Source of the DNA: Sweltsa coloradensis
Lineage: Eukaryota; Arthropoda; Insecta; Plecoptera; Chloroperlidae
DNA: 64,000 nucleotides
Direction: 5' to 3'
Assembly (NCBI GenBank): GCA_024449915.1
Contig: JAMZAV010001845.1
Span: 124,001 to 188,000 of the forward strand
The notes under the pieces: generated by a model
Told to the model about the DNA's origin: nothing
Seen by the model: the letters and a program-made list of their open reading frames with translations, nothing else
The model's database searches: none
Shown here: positions 43,258 to 54,735 of the stretch, piece by piece
Numbering within the stretch: position 1 is the first letter of the stretch
Layout of the letters: each line of letters begins with the position of its first letter
Translations under genes and position numbers: made by a program

Positions 43258-43260
<3 letters not shown>

Positions 43261-43292
<32 letters not shown>
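43261..43292. repeat. (ATT)n microsatellite
   Basis: It follows a rearranged SINE body fragment (43141-43220). Confidence 0.85.
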
Positions 43293-43296
<4 letters not shown>

Positions 43297-43390
43297 TAAA
43301 TTATGTTATATTACAAAGCTAGTTTAGAAATTTAAAAAATATTCTGTACTTGTTCTGATATTCACCTACATTTGTTTTGCGCAGATCTCG

Positions 43391-44392
43391 TCCATCGTAG
43401 ATTGTTACAGGCCTCGCTAGTGACTTCCCTGGTGCTGTTTATTTGCACTGAGTTTTTGCAAGCCGGGAGAGTAGTCGTGACTTTTAGTTTTATGCAATAC
43501 TTGAGAGTTTTTTAGTGGTAGTTGACAGCGTACAGGTTTGAATTTATCACCCCAGAGATCGGAAGATTGAAACTCAACTAGTTCCATTTCTAGATTTGCA
43601 ACGTCCATCCACTTAAAATAACTTAGCTCCAGAACACTTTCAGTGGCTAATTAGGCTTAACAATGAACTGAAACATTGGGCCATGCTGCTGTAGGTCTTG
43701 AAAGTGGGAGCGGAATTCGTCTTGAAGATGCTGAATGTAGTTGCAGATAATCTCAAAATCATGTATGTATTTCGTGTGTCTCATGCAGTGCTGTTAGTTT
43801 TGGAAAATATTTACACTTTTTTAAATTAACGTCAGTTGTGAAAATTTCCGATTTTTTACAAAAAGATTCTATTCCTTGAAAGCACACAAAACGGTTACCT
43901 CTTTGCCCTGAAGGCGTTTGTTCAGTTCATTGAGAATGAGATGACATTAACTTCAACAGCTAAACTGTGGATCCTTGAGTTCTATGTAATCCGCTTCTAT
44001 CTCCTCAAGAAAAAACAATAATAATAATAATAATAACTTTCCCTGCACTGAGCCACCAAACAGCACAAGTAGTAAATCGCCATATTGGGATTCCATTTCG
44101 TCTTAAAGCGTTATAAAGCGGCGATGAACCAATGCAGATCGAGCAACGATAGATTTTACTATCTTGATAACAGTTTTCATCACTTCATCAGAGATTTTTG
44201 CATTCAAACTTATATTATATAGTCGGCTCAAATAAAATTCAGATTTGTAACAAGAAATAGAGCCAACCTAATGTTTATTATGATCATGAAATATAAATAT
44301 TTCCAATTTTTATATTTAAGCCAGGCGCGTGCCACAAAGAATGGCTTGGCGTGCCACTTTGTGGCACGGGTGCCATAGGTTGCCGACCCCTG
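43391..44392 (-). pseudogene. hAT (Charlie/ZBED-like) transposase relic with 5' terminal repeat
   Basis: The minus strand begins at 44392 with CAGGGGTCGGCAACCTATGG, a classical hAT terminal repeat followed by GGCACGGGTGCC-type subterminal repeats. Decayed coding segments follow: LNxxNxxLQG-like remains (about 43925-43890), IICNYIQHLQDEFRSHFQDL (about 43760-43700), and MELVEFQSSDLWGDKFKPV (about 43600-43535). These match the order in ZBED5/GTF2IRD2-type hAT transposases (LNxxLQGK, FxxRFxDF, LQxELIELQSxxxLKxKF). Many stops are present, and the other terminus is missing. Confidence 0.65.
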
Positions 44393-45123
44393 CTCTAAAC
44401 GTTGAAACTCTACATGCGCGTTTTAAACGTCGAGGCAGTACTAATTCTTCTGATATTTTAAGTGAGTAGACATTCCAAAAATTTGTGTTTTGCACCTTTC
44501 TAGGAATATGACCTCGTCATTTCTCATTTTCCTCGATATTGTTTTTTGAATCAACTCTGAAAAAACTATCCGCAGGGGTTTTACTGTGCATGTACTACTA
44601 GTTTGTACTACTATATCCAACCTGTTCTTGAGTTTGAGTAAGTGGTGTAGAACATTGCCTTAAGAAGAAGCCAGCAAGATTTGATGTTCGGCGCGTTCCT
44701 TGTCCTGCAGCCATAAATCATTTCATCTGAATACAACTTGGCATACTTGATAATGAAGGACATCTGTATGAGTCTATAATATCAGAATTTCAATATATAG
44801 ATCAATCAGAAAATGCGAAGTTATTTGGTTGTTTTTTTACCATTTTCTCTAATCAATTAATGGAAATGTGATATGATAGACACCTTCATAATTAATTTTT
44901 ACTCAATAATATCAAATCACAAATATATGCAACTTAAATTGGTTGGGAAATTTGAAACCGCGTAAAATGAGCTTGCCGGACTCTTAAGTGTGCCACTACC
45001 CAGCAACATAGGCCCTACTTTCCTTTTTGAAGGTAGGCCCTACGTGTGTTCTTATGTCGTGCAACATATTGAATTGGTGTGCTGTGAAGGTTATTGCCCT
45101 AATACCTTCCTATGTTCTTTCAG
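44393..45123. other. Intronic DNA without recognised gene
   Basis: No confident coding or transposon signature is seen. The last bases (CCTATGTTCTTTCAG) are the polypyrimidine tract and acceptor of the last USP10 exon. Confidence 0.4.
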
Positions 45124-45332
45124 TTGTATACCACGATGGCAAAGAAGCAACAAAAGGGCATTACGTGACGGACGTTTTCCACGTAGGCTATGGCGGCTGG
45201 ATCCGCTACGACGATTCCACTGTCCGCACGGTTCAAGAGGCGACGGTGTTACATCCTCGCATCCCGCGTGTCCCTTACCTGCTATATTACAGACGTTGCG
45301 ACACTATCGGCAATCAGACACCCGTGAGATAG
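45124..45332 (+). CDS. USP10: USP10-type ubiquitin hydrolase, terminal coding exon (His box)
   Basis: The acceptor TTCTTTCAG precedes TTG at 45124. With the G carried over from the previous exon the frame reads VVYHDGKEATKGHYVTDVF, then GGWIRYDDSTV and PYLLYYRRCD, and stops at TAG 45330-45332. GHYVTD is the catalytic His box of C19 ubiquitin proteases. The WIRYDD stretch supplies the third catalytic position, and YLLYYRR is the usual C-terminal strand. The protein ends about ten residues after this, near the family's normal C terminus. USP10 deubiquitinates proteins such as p53 and ribosomal proteins in vertebrates; the function here is inferred from family. Confidence 0.93.
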
Positions 45333-45919
45333 GCCAGCATAGCGATATCTGTCGAGTGCTGGACAACATGTTTGCAAGATGTGCCTATGTTTACTTCGAT
45401 ACAGAAGTTGACTATTGAAAATTACTTGTGATTGTGCTACAGTAGTTGTGGCTTCATCGATTGAGCATGGGATTGTATCTTATGCCTCTTTAGTAGTAAT
45501 GAACTGATCCTTGGGAGAAACCATGTGTTGGCACTCGGATGTGTTTCTTCCACATCACAAGCTAAAAAGAATCTGAAGATAACCTTATTGACAGAAATAC
45601 CTAAAGATAGTTTTTATTACAACATTATAATAATGTTTTATATTGTTAAATGAATGGAATGCTATTTAATCTTGCCATTTTCCAAGACATTGGACTGGAC
45701 ATAACTGAATATTGTTTTTTTTTCTTGGTATTTTGATATTTGAGCAACAAAGTATAGTAGAGTTGAGTTTGACCCATTACTTTTATATTATTTATTTAAG
45801 TATAGATTTAATTATAGTAAGCCTATAAAATACTGTTGAAAATAACTGTTACGGGGCTAAAATGTTTTAAATGTATTATAATAGTGTGCATTGATGAAGT
45901 TACTACTAGTTACTACTAG
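45333..45919 (+). other. Probable USP10 3' untranslated region
   Basis: AT-rich sequence follows the stop codon. No exact AATAAA is present before the next mobile element, so the transcript end is not defined. Confidence 0.4.
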
Positions 45920-46496
45920 TAGAGGTAATGAAAAATGGTGATATAGAAACCCTGATTTTGTTCTAAAAAAAAAACAAATTTTGTGTTTTCACAATTATGA
46001 AAATCTGCAAAAATGTTACTTTAAAATTTAAAAAACGGAGCCCCTTAAGTAGGGATGACATCGATTCCAAAAAGTTAGAATCAATCATTGTGACCCAAGA
46101 ATCTCTTTTTAATTGATTCCCAAGCAAAAATAAATATTTGTACGCTCATTTTGATGGACTATTACCGCGGAGTCCGTGATACACGTGCCGTTATTTTGGT
46201 GGTCTTCTTTCGTGGAGCCCGTGACGTCACGAAACGATGTTGCGTTGTCTGTTTTCTGTACCGCCTGCCGCACGCGTAATGTTCAGTCTGGACCGGCACC
46301 TCCACCATCCCCCCACATTTTGCACACTCTAGGTTAAATTTCGCGCTATACGCCTGATTTTGCTAAGTTTGCGTTTTTAAAATGTGGTGTTTCCATCTCT
46401 AAATGATGTAATTTGTCAACAATATTACATTTTAAGCAATAAAATATATATTTTAAAAATGGCAAATTTCTTTATCACCATTTTTCACTACCTCTA
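45920..46496. mobile_element. MITE with TAGAGGTAATGAAAAATGG ends, 577 bp
   Basis: Left TAGAGGTAATGAAAAATGG and the complementary right end (TTTTTCACTACCTCTA) form inverted repeats of about 24 bp. The interior shares GTGACGTCACG and CTGGACCGGCACCTCCACCA with 14873-15409. No clear 8 bp duplication is seen (ACTACTAG versus TTAATTAG). Confidence 0.7.
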
Positions 46497-46671
46497 TTAA
46501 TTAGGCTTAAATCTATAGGATGGGTTGGTAGACATTAATGTAAATACGTACTAAAGAATAAGAAATAATTGAATACAAAAAATCACTGATGATCCTAACC
46601 ATTTGGCCACTAACTATTACCTAGTTTTTTGGTTGTTGGTTTTGATTGAATGCCTATCGACTAGGTTAGTG

Positions 46672-46816
46672 TGTGATTGGGGAAAGAAGAAAAGAGACCA
46701 ACAGCTTACCTTAAACGAGATGGGCAGCTGCGTGAGACTGGCTGGTTAACAAATATATTTACTGAACATATACACAATGTCGTACGTTTCGGCCAACGTG
46801 GCCTTGGTCGCCGACC
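46672..46816 (+). repeat. Penelope-like fragment, inverted relative to 51743-52234
   Basis: GTGATTGGGGAAAGAAGAAAA, without the last base, followed by CCAACAGCTTACCTTAAACG and GATGGGCAGCTGCG matches the complement of 52184-52240. A hammerhead-like hairpin (GGCCACGTTGGCC then GAAACGTACG on the minus strand) lies at 46781-46816. This copy retains the uninterrupted target of the hAT-type element at 52239. Confidence 0.6.
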
Positions 46817-47104
46817 ATTAGAGAAGAACTAAATTAAAGTTATTTACAATATATTACAAGGGGTGACAGTGCAACAGATGGGAGGGGTCTAAGGAGGAGG
46901 GCCTAGGCCTAACTTAGATTGAGGTTATAGGTTTTTGACACGACCTGGTGACTATTTTATGCGCCAATGGCCCAATTTCCATAAATAAATAAATTGTCTC
47001 AAGTGTTTCTCATGGCAGGATAGGGGCAATGACTTTACAACCCTTGTGGTGTAGCAGTCATTAACCTTTTCGGGAGTGAGTTTTAAATATCCAGTTATGT
47101 ACTA

Positions 47105-48244
47105 CAGTCAAAAGTCATTACAACGAACGCCAGGTGATCCGGGGATTATTTTGTTATTATTATAATGATGCATTGCATCCGCGCGATGCAGGCAGCAGGC
47201 CTGCTCTCGCTAGGCGCGTAAGCCATGAGTGTGAGAGACAGCCGCGGGAATCGGAGGCGCGACAATCTACTCGTCGGGTCGAGAGCTCACAGCTAACCAT
47301 GCACGTGCTTGGTGAATGAAATGTCAAGTTATCTGTTTTCACGGTCGCTGGGCCCCTATCGCCCGCGCTGTACTTGTGTTTCAAGATGTAAAGTATTTTT
47401 CACGTTGATATTGATCAATGCCCGTGCATGAAGATCAGATTTCCCTGTACCTCTTCATTTACTATGTGAACGATATTTTCTACGAATTCGAATCATGCTT
47501 GCGACAAGAGCACTTGCACCGACGATTGAACTGCATCCTTGAAGTCCCTAGGGAATGGTCGGGATCTCCAAGGTCGAATTCGGCTCAGCTGTTGCAACAC
47601 GGCTAGCGGCGGCGTTTTTTTATCAGAGAATAAGACACGGCAATTCAACTCATTTAATACTTGCGCCTCAGTTTAACCAGTGTTGTAGTGACAGCATCAT
47701 TGATTAAAACAATGATCTTGCAATTATTATCGCGTAAGAAAAACACGGCACTGCTCAGAGAGAATGTGTAGTGTCCGAGCTGGCAGGCCGGCAGAGAGAG
47801 GAGAGCGAGAGCCGTGCCACTGGCAGCACGAGTTGGAGGGGAAGGGTAACCGTCTCGTAGGCGGCAGCTGCCGGCGGGCGGGTAGGGGTCTGGTGAAGTG
47901 GCCGGCCGGCGAGTGAGGGACAAGAGGGGTAATGCTTCTGTTTACTGTCCGCGCAGCTCTTGCAGGCTCGCGTAAAGGCGATAGGTCGGCGGAAAAAACA
48001 ATTCCTTGACTGGGAATTCCACAAAACCCTACATTCAAAACAAAATTTTTGTTGTAACAACGTTGCATTATAGTCATGGGCAAAAACATTAGTTCGTTCA
48101 AATGATCTTTTTGTTTATGTTATTTTTCGTTGTAATGACTATCCTTTAACATTAGAAACATAGGGAATCAGGCGGGACCACAGTAATTTTTCGATATAAT
48201 GATAATTTCGTAATAATGGTGTTCGTTGTAATGACTTTTGACTG
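47105..48244. mobile_element. Tigger/pogo-like non-autonomous element, 1140 bp, TSD TA
   Basis: Inverted ends CAGTCAAAAGTCATTACAAC (28 bp with one mismatch in total) are flanked by TA on both sides. The sequence resembles pogo/Tigger termini with ATTACAACGAAC-type motifs. The interior is GC-rich (47760-47960) and contains no transposase pattern. Open frames on the minus strand there look compositional. Confidence 0.85.
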
Positions 48245-48278
48245 TACCCCTGGAGTGGGTTTTGTTAAACATTTTTTT

Positions 48279-49221
48279 TAGGGGTGTGCGAATAGTGATT
48301 TTTGAGTTCGAATACGAATATCGAATAGTACACAATAAAAAAGTCGAATATCGAAGTCGAATATCGAATAGTTGTCAAAACAGTGCGCACACATAAAAAT
48401 TAACATTTAGTTGTTTTTTAGTGTTATTTATTATGGCTATTAATATTAATATTATTAATTAATAATAGGATCTTTGGTCCTAAGTCTAGCTACCCTAGGC
48501 TAGCCTTGGCAAAATTCAATGGCTAGCCCCTAGCACTAGGCCTAGGCCTAGCCTAGGGCCTAGGTCTAGGTAGGCTAGGGGCCTAGGCCCTAGGCCTAGC
48601 ATTGTGCAAAGCACAGGGAATTAAAAACAATGTTCGTTGTTCTGACCTGTGGGGGTTTTTAATTTTTTTGCAATGCATACATTTGGCTTCGTTCCCTTTT
48701 GGGTTGAAAAAGTACCAAATCGCACTTTTTTTTGCCGTAGGCTAGGGCCTAGACTTTGAAGCGGGTAGGGCTAGGCCTAGGCCCTAGGACTATGTCCGTT
48801 TCGGGCTCAAGACCCGCTTCTTCTTCGTAATCTGTAAGCACGAGAGCCCTATGCGGGTTTTTACATGAGCATTTACCCGAGAAAAGACCATGTTTAGAAC
48901 TTTTTCGCAAGAAAGATGAGGTTTGCATCACGTTTTCGGAGTAATTTCTTATGTTCAACGACGTCGTGACAACGGTGACATCAGATGCTGTTGTTTTTCG
49001 AAGTTGGTACAGCTTGGTTTGGTTGGTACGACCGCTGAAACACGTTGCGCGGAGTTGACGATAGGGTGCGTCGATCGGTAATGTAGTTTCCTGCATACTA
49101 GCGGGAATTTCAAATCGAATACTTCGGAAATTCGAATAGTTACTATTCGAGTTTCGAATCGAATACGAATAGTAAATTATTCTCGAATACTTCGAAAATT
49201 TCGAATATTCGCACACCCCTA
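48279..49221. mobile_element. hAT-type non-autonomous element, 943 bp, TSD ATTTTTTT
   Basis: The ends TAGGGGTGTGCGAATA and complementary TATTCGCACACCCCTA are flanked by ATTTTTTT (48271-48278 and 49222-49229). Subterminal regions repeat TTCGAATA-type motifs. The middle (48480-48790) is exceptionally dense in TAGGCCTA palindromes. Confidence 0.9.
48480..48790. repeat. Dense TAGGCCTA palindrome cluster
   Basis: Overlapping CCTAGGCCTAG, CTAGGCTAG and CCTAGGGCCTAGG variants run almost continuously at 48525-48600. The cluster lies inside a hAT-type element. Confidence 0.7.
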
Positions 49222-49327
49222 ATTTTTTTGTAGATTATTTACATTACATTCAAATGTACTAAATAGTGATTCCGAAGATGACTTCATTGATGGAGAGTTC
49301 GATAGTGATTCAAGTGATAATAATAAA

Positions 49328-51218
49328 CTAGGGAAACGCAAAAGTCGTTGTTAGACGAGTGAGAGAGCCATGTGTTGAGTACCCGGGAACATTTGCATTT
49401 AAGTTAGATAATTATATTGTGGTATAAATAATAGTGTTTTTAAGTTTATAGTTTGTATAAGAACTCGTCAACTGTAAGGCCATAATGCGCTAGTGCCTAA
49501 TAATTGCCATTCTAAACTAAGGGATGAGAGAAGGAAAGTACCATTCTGGTCAGAACCAGCCACGGGTAGGGGGAGGGAAAAAGGGAGGGGTTGGGGGTCA
49601 CGTAAAAAAATACCTTTAGGATAAAGATTAAAACAAATTTCCAAAAACAGTACCCGAAATAATTCAATCTTTAGACGATATGCACCACACAGACGAAATG
49701 TGGAACGGACAGTCACGTGCTGGATAGAACCAGCCACAGTCGGGTACGGAGAGTTAAGATTAAGGATTCAAGATGGTTCAGACCAGACTTGCTAGACAGA
49801 ACCAGCGACAGTCAAGCCGGGATGGTGAGGGCTATGGATTCAAGGTGGTACAGACAAGAACTGGACAGAACTAACGCCGCTTTATCTTCTAGATACGTAG
49901 CGCGTTTAGACATTTATTAGGGCTCACCGCCTGGGTAATCCATTGGTTCCTTGATAATTCCTATCAAAATCCTAGCAAAGGCAGTGAGCCCAAGGTCTTG
50001 GTAACCATGGCAACCAGAGTCGATAAAGAAGTTTCCCCGGTTTATCGTCGGTAATCAACTCAAGGACCAAACAAAGTACAATGTTGAATATACAAATTTG
50101 CAGATAAGTAAGGTATTATTCGTTGACAATGGATGTTATAATATATTTACATTTTTATATTAGATATTATCATTATTAGGCGTAGGTTCATGCCTCAGGC
50201 AAACTATTGGAATATATTAAATTGCTTGGCGTGAACTTGACTACATCCAGTTACACACTTTTGGACGGTGAGAACGCTACATTTCTAGGGCGGTGAGTCC
50301 CAGAAATGTTTAACACACGAACATCCAAATGCGCTTCTCTATTAACGTAGTTAATAAGATCCAGGATCTCTAGACAGAACCAGCCACAGTGGGACAGAGA
50401 GGATAAAATATGACACAGACAAGAACAGGTCAGACCCAACCACAGGCGGGCCGGGAGGGTGTTAAGGCCTATGGATGGTACAGACACGCAGGATAACGTC
50501 GAGGATAATATTTAGGCCTAGACCTACAGAAAGAATACAAGCAAACCAATGACAAAATAAATCACACAAATATACGTAAATGCAGCTAATAAGTACAAAG
50601 TACATATCAGAGTCGCTAAAGAATACCACCAGCTATGTTAATTTGATCTATAACTTTATAAACAATCAAATATTGTTAGATAAATTCAATTTATAGTGGT
50701 AGTAATTATTTTATAAACAAACAGGGGGCACGCCAATAAATGGCGGCGCAGAATGGGTTTTTGTTTACGAAAATAACAATATAAACACGGCCCATACTTT
50801 GGGCTAAATAGGTAGCTTGGATATTTAATTATTTTTACCAAGGCTGTGATCAAGATCCACGAATCTCCTAATGGATATTCCACAAACCATGGATTTACAG
50901 TAACGCCAGTTACTATTCTAAGTCCATACTAAGTCCATGCTAAGTCCAAAAATAATAATTCTTTGAGAAAAAAAAATTGCCGTTAAAATAAAACCTACAC
51001 ATTTAAGTCTATTTTTCAATTTAATATTTCCCTAACTAAGGCCCCCTAGCCTATCATATGCTAGAGTGGTGCATTATGACCTTACAGTTGACAATTGCTC
51101 TTATACATACTAAACTTTTATAGCTATATTATACTTATCAAACTTAAATGCAAATGTTCCCGTGTACTCAACACATGACTCGCTCACTCCTCTAACAAAG
51201 ACTTTGGCCTTTTCCTAG
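49328..51218. mobile_element. Element with about 170 bp inverted ends, 1891 bp
   Basis: The left arm (49328-49500: CTAGGGAAACG, GAGCCATGTGTTGAGTAC, GGAACATTTGCATTTAAGTT) is the inverted counterpart of the right arm (about 51060-51218). No transposase or flanking duplication is seen. The middle contains scattered copies of AGAACCAGCCACAG (near 49551, 49727, 49795 and 50375), a degenerate repeat. Confidence 0.6.
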
Positions 51219-51340
51219 TCTAGTTGACTAAGACGCCGTTATACCCCAAATGTGAGAGACCTGGGTTCAATCCCCTGGTCGGGAAGGATTTTGTAATTTC
51301 TGGATTGTATTAAAAACATTATTCAACATGTTTTGAAATG
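51211..51340 (+). repeat. tRNA-derived SINE relic
   Basis: TAGTCTAGTTGACTAAGACG resembles an A box and D arm, and GGGTTCAATCCCCTGGTCGG a B box and T arm. The tail continues TTGTAATTTCTGGATTGTA, related to the fragment near 20100. The spacing fits a long-variable-arm tRNA ancestor. Pairing of the acceptor arms is poor. Confidence 0.5.
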
Positions 51341-51742
51341 CATATAACGTAGTGTAGTCCATCATCTGTGACATTACTATGGAAAACATAGCCAGTACGA
51401 ACTACGTGAAAATATTGCAAGGTTTACTCAATCTACGAGCGGAATTTGGAGGTACCTTGACGACCAACATTTGATAAACCTTGCATGGGCACGGCATTTC
51501 ACAGCCAGGTAAATAACAAACAAAAAATATTTTTCCTAAATCAACATCATTGTCGTTAAAAATTTCTACCCATTGGCAGTCAATTTTTCAATTTATTATT
51601 TCTTGTAGCTTTGAATCGAAATGGATTGTGCTCATTTTGTTAGCAGTTCTCAGTTAACTGGTAACGGATGTATGTTTAAAATTTCAGCTCAATCTTTTAA
51701 GCCGTTCGGCCGTTAGGTATCTGACAGACAGAGTCACAGCTT

Positions 51743-52238
51743 TCACAGTGAGTGCCGATTTTTTCGACCTGCGTTGTAGACTACGTTCGCTGCGCTCACT
51801 CGTCTAATAAAAAATGCAAAGTGTGCGGCCATAACATTACTCCCCGTAATACTCCCACTCGCCCACTTACGGCTCACCGTAATATTATGGCCAGACTCTT
51901 GAAAATGTTTAAAGTCCCTGTTGTGGGTTCCTGCATGTTGTGCCACTGGTTTTGGGTCTAGTTTCCTGACGTTGTCCTGCCTATACTTGTTCGTCCTGGT
52001 GCTCAGGGAATTTGTTGTTAGGCCTATGTATACGGCTGGGCATAGCTGGCACTGTAGTTGGTAGATCAGGTTGGTTGTGGTGCAGTTGTTGTGTTGCCTG
52101 GTGGGGTATGTTATTCCAGTTGCTCGAGCAGTAAATGTTGAAGTGGGGGGGGTGAATTTTGCAGGTTTTTCAGACAGACTCGCGCAGCTGCCCATCTCGA
52201 GGTAAGCTGTTGGTCTCCTTTCTTCTTTCCCCAATCAC
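51743..52238 (-). pseudogene. Penelope-like GIY-YIG endonuclease region
   Basis: The minus-strand frame encodes NLIYQLQCQLCPAVYIGLTT, then NSLSTRTNKYRQDN and HNRDFKHFQESGHNITV. This follows the GIY-YIG pattern (Y..QC..C...YIG.T...L..R...H...D, then H....GH) of Penelope-like nucleases. The upstream part is cut by a hAT-type element at 52239. After that element the Penelope sequence appears to resume (53319 onward, CCAATCACGCACACACTAG). A single long frame survives, but the reverse transcriptase is absent. Confidence 0.7.
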
Positions 52239-53318
52239 TAGAGCCCCGTGAAATTCGTGACTGACGATAATACCAAAATATGTGCTAACCATTTAATTTC
52301 ATAAAATGAGCATGAATTGATCAAATTTAAACCAGAAAATGCCTAAATTGAATCACCGCCAAACACCGAAATAGGTGTAAATTTCGTGATACCGAAATTC
52401 ACAAAATTTATGTTTTTAACGACGAAATGCACTAAAAATGGGAAATATTGTTAAATTATGATGTAATTTTCAATATTTTATGCAGTATAGTTCATTCAAC
52501 CAAACAAAGGTTTTATAAAATAAAGTTCAGAAAAAATTATGAATTTACTTGTAGTAACTTACACCAGTCTGAACATAAGTACATTCAAACTTGTTTGTTT
52601 TGTGGCTAGAATGATATGCAAGCCGTGAATGAATATTACACGCTTGTGATCAGTTTAACATGAACAATTTTAAATAATTATATATCTGATATAATTATAT
52701 ATTAGAGTCAAGATTTTTTGGATTAAACTGTTCGATGTTCATCAAGATTTGAACACAAAAATGAAGATTGAACACGAGAATAAAGATTTTGCGTTCGGTG
52801 GTTTCTTCCGCGAAAGTTTTTGATTATACTCCCTGATTTGCTGTTCCTGATTTTTGGCAAACCTCGTATTCGTTTGAGTGGGATCGTCTAATAAATCAGA
52901 TTTTTTCATTTTGTTTTTCTTTTTTAATGTTTTTTTTTCTTTCTTTCTTTTCTTTCATTCCCCACCCTTTTTTATATTTGATTTGTTCATTAAATGCATT
53001 TAATATCATTTATATTTGTTACCAAAATTGTTGGGTTTAATGCATTGTTGTTGTAATGCTACTATTTCAAATATTTATTTAAATGTAGTTTATTGTTGTT
53101 TCTGCATCTATGTAATTAGAGTTATTTAGTTGTCCTCCTTTGTAAATCAGTTTTTATAACTGAATAGAATAGACGTTAAATAAATAATAAATAAATAAAT
53201 ATAAGTTAGTAAAAAAAAGATAAAACCACTGAAATACAGCTTTAAACCAATAGCACCAAAATTATCAATTTGAAAAACGAAATTCACTACAAAATAAAAC
53301 CACTTTCACGGACCTCTA
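52239..53318. mobile_element. hAT-type non-autonomous element, 1080 bp, TSD CCAATCAC
   Basis: The ends TAGAGCCCCGTGAAATTC and complementary CACTTTCACGGACCTCTA are flanked by CCAATCAC (52231-52238 and 53319-53326). The empty site is visible in the inverted Penelope-like fragment at 46672. A LINE-type tail (53150-53210) is nested inside. Confidence 0.9.
53150..53210 (+). repeat. LINE 3' end with (AAAT)n tail
   Basis: CAGTTTTTATAACTGAATAG, then AATAGACGTTAAATAAATAA, is a retroposon terminus also seen, without the long tail, near 4765-4800 (ACTGAATAGAATAGACAATA). Confidence 0.55.
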
Positions 53319-54074
53319 CCAATCACGCACACACTAGTTTGTTGTTTAAATATATATATTATGTAGGTACTATTCTATAGTAGAGGAGCAAGAGGTATGA
53401 TTTTATTTCCCGTGCATCTTTCGTGAAAGAGTTTTGCGGTAAGTTGTATTCTATTAGGTAGTGAGATACAAGTTTTTTTTGCACTTTCCTTGCAGGTCAT
53501 GCTATGCTGCAGAGTGCAGAGGGCGTCGGGGGCGTCGCGACGCCCTTACACGTTTTTAAAGAGGGTTGATTTTTTATCTCGTGTGCCTGTCGTGATAAAG
53601 TGTTGCGGTAAACTATATTCTATTAAGTAATAGCATACAAATTTTTTGCACCTATTTTGCAGGTCCTGGTACGCTTGAGAGGGTGTCGGGAGCGTTGCGA
53701 CGCCCTATAACGTTTTTTTAAGACGGATGATTTTTTATCTCATGTGCCTTTCGTGATAGAGTATTGCGGTAAACTGTATTCTATTAGGTAATAGCATACA
53801 AGGTTTTTGCACCAACCTTGCAGGTCCTGGCACGCTTCAGACGGCGTCGGGGGCGTCGCGACGCCCTAAAACGGTTTTTAAAAAAGAGAGATGAATTTTT
53901 ATCTCGTGTACCTTTCGTGATAGAGTATTGCGGTAAATTGTATTCCATTGAGTTTAAGCATACAAGTTTTTAGCACCTACCTTGAAGGTCTTGGCACGCT
54001 TCATAGGGCGTCGGGGGAGTCGCGACGCCCTAAAACGCTTTTTTAAAGAGGGATTATTTTTTATCTCTTGTGCC

Positions 54075-54428
54075 TAAATTTGGAAATAACACTATTTTTG
54101 CAAAAGGGATGAGAATATTTAATAGGCTACCGTTAGAAGTTAGAAACGTGCAAGAGATAAACAGATTTAGAGTTAATTGCTGTAAGATAGTTAAAGGATG
54201 CGGATGGAATAGAGATGTTACTGGTACTGAGGATTTCTGGACTAAACCAAGTTAATGTGATAAATGAAAATGCTTTGAATGATTAAAATGTAAATACCAG
54301 ACGCACAGTCTGGTCCATTGAGGACTGAATTTAATGAATATGTAAAAGTAAATTGTATAATGCTTGTGTATGTGTATGTAAAAATAGCAAAATGCTAAAT
54401 AAAGATTTCTACTACTACTACTACTACT
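54075..54428 (+). mobile_element. 5'-truncated LINE with (CTA)n tail inside the foldback arm
   Basis: An open frame to 54255 contains KFGNNTIFAKGMRIFNRLP, then EVRNVQEINRFR, the LINE C-terminal signature (GIKLFNKLPxxIR type). The trailer ends GCTAAATAAAGATTTCTACT with a (CTA)n microsatellite tail. The surrounding foldback unit is interrupted after CTTGTGCCT and resumes near 54455, so this is a later insertion. An 18 bp palindrome ACGTTACACGTGTAACGT follows at 54440-54457. Confidence 0.75.
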
Positions 54429-54735
54429 TTTGTTGTTACACGTTACACGTGTAACGTATTGCGGTAAACTGTGTTCTATTAAGTAATAGCATACAAGTTT
54501 TTAGAACCTACCTTGCAGGTTCTGGTAGGCTTCAGGGGGCGTCGCGACGCCCTTTTACGTTGATAAAGATGCATAATTGTTTAGCTTGTGTGCCTTTCGT
54601 GATAGAGTATTGTGGTAAACTGTATTCTATTAACCAATAGCATACATAGTTTTTGCACCCACCTTGCCGGTTCTGGTAGGCTTCAGATGGCGTCGGGGGC
54701 GTCGCGACGCCCTTTAACGTAATAAAGATGCATTA

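Noticed and set aside
44393..44720. LINE C-terminal fragment on the minus strand
   Set aside because: A few suggestive residues, but no conserved order of motifs could be followed.
47654..48101. Overlapping minus-strand genes in the Tigger-like element
   Set aside because: They arise from GC-rich composition, overlap in different frames and match no transposase motif.
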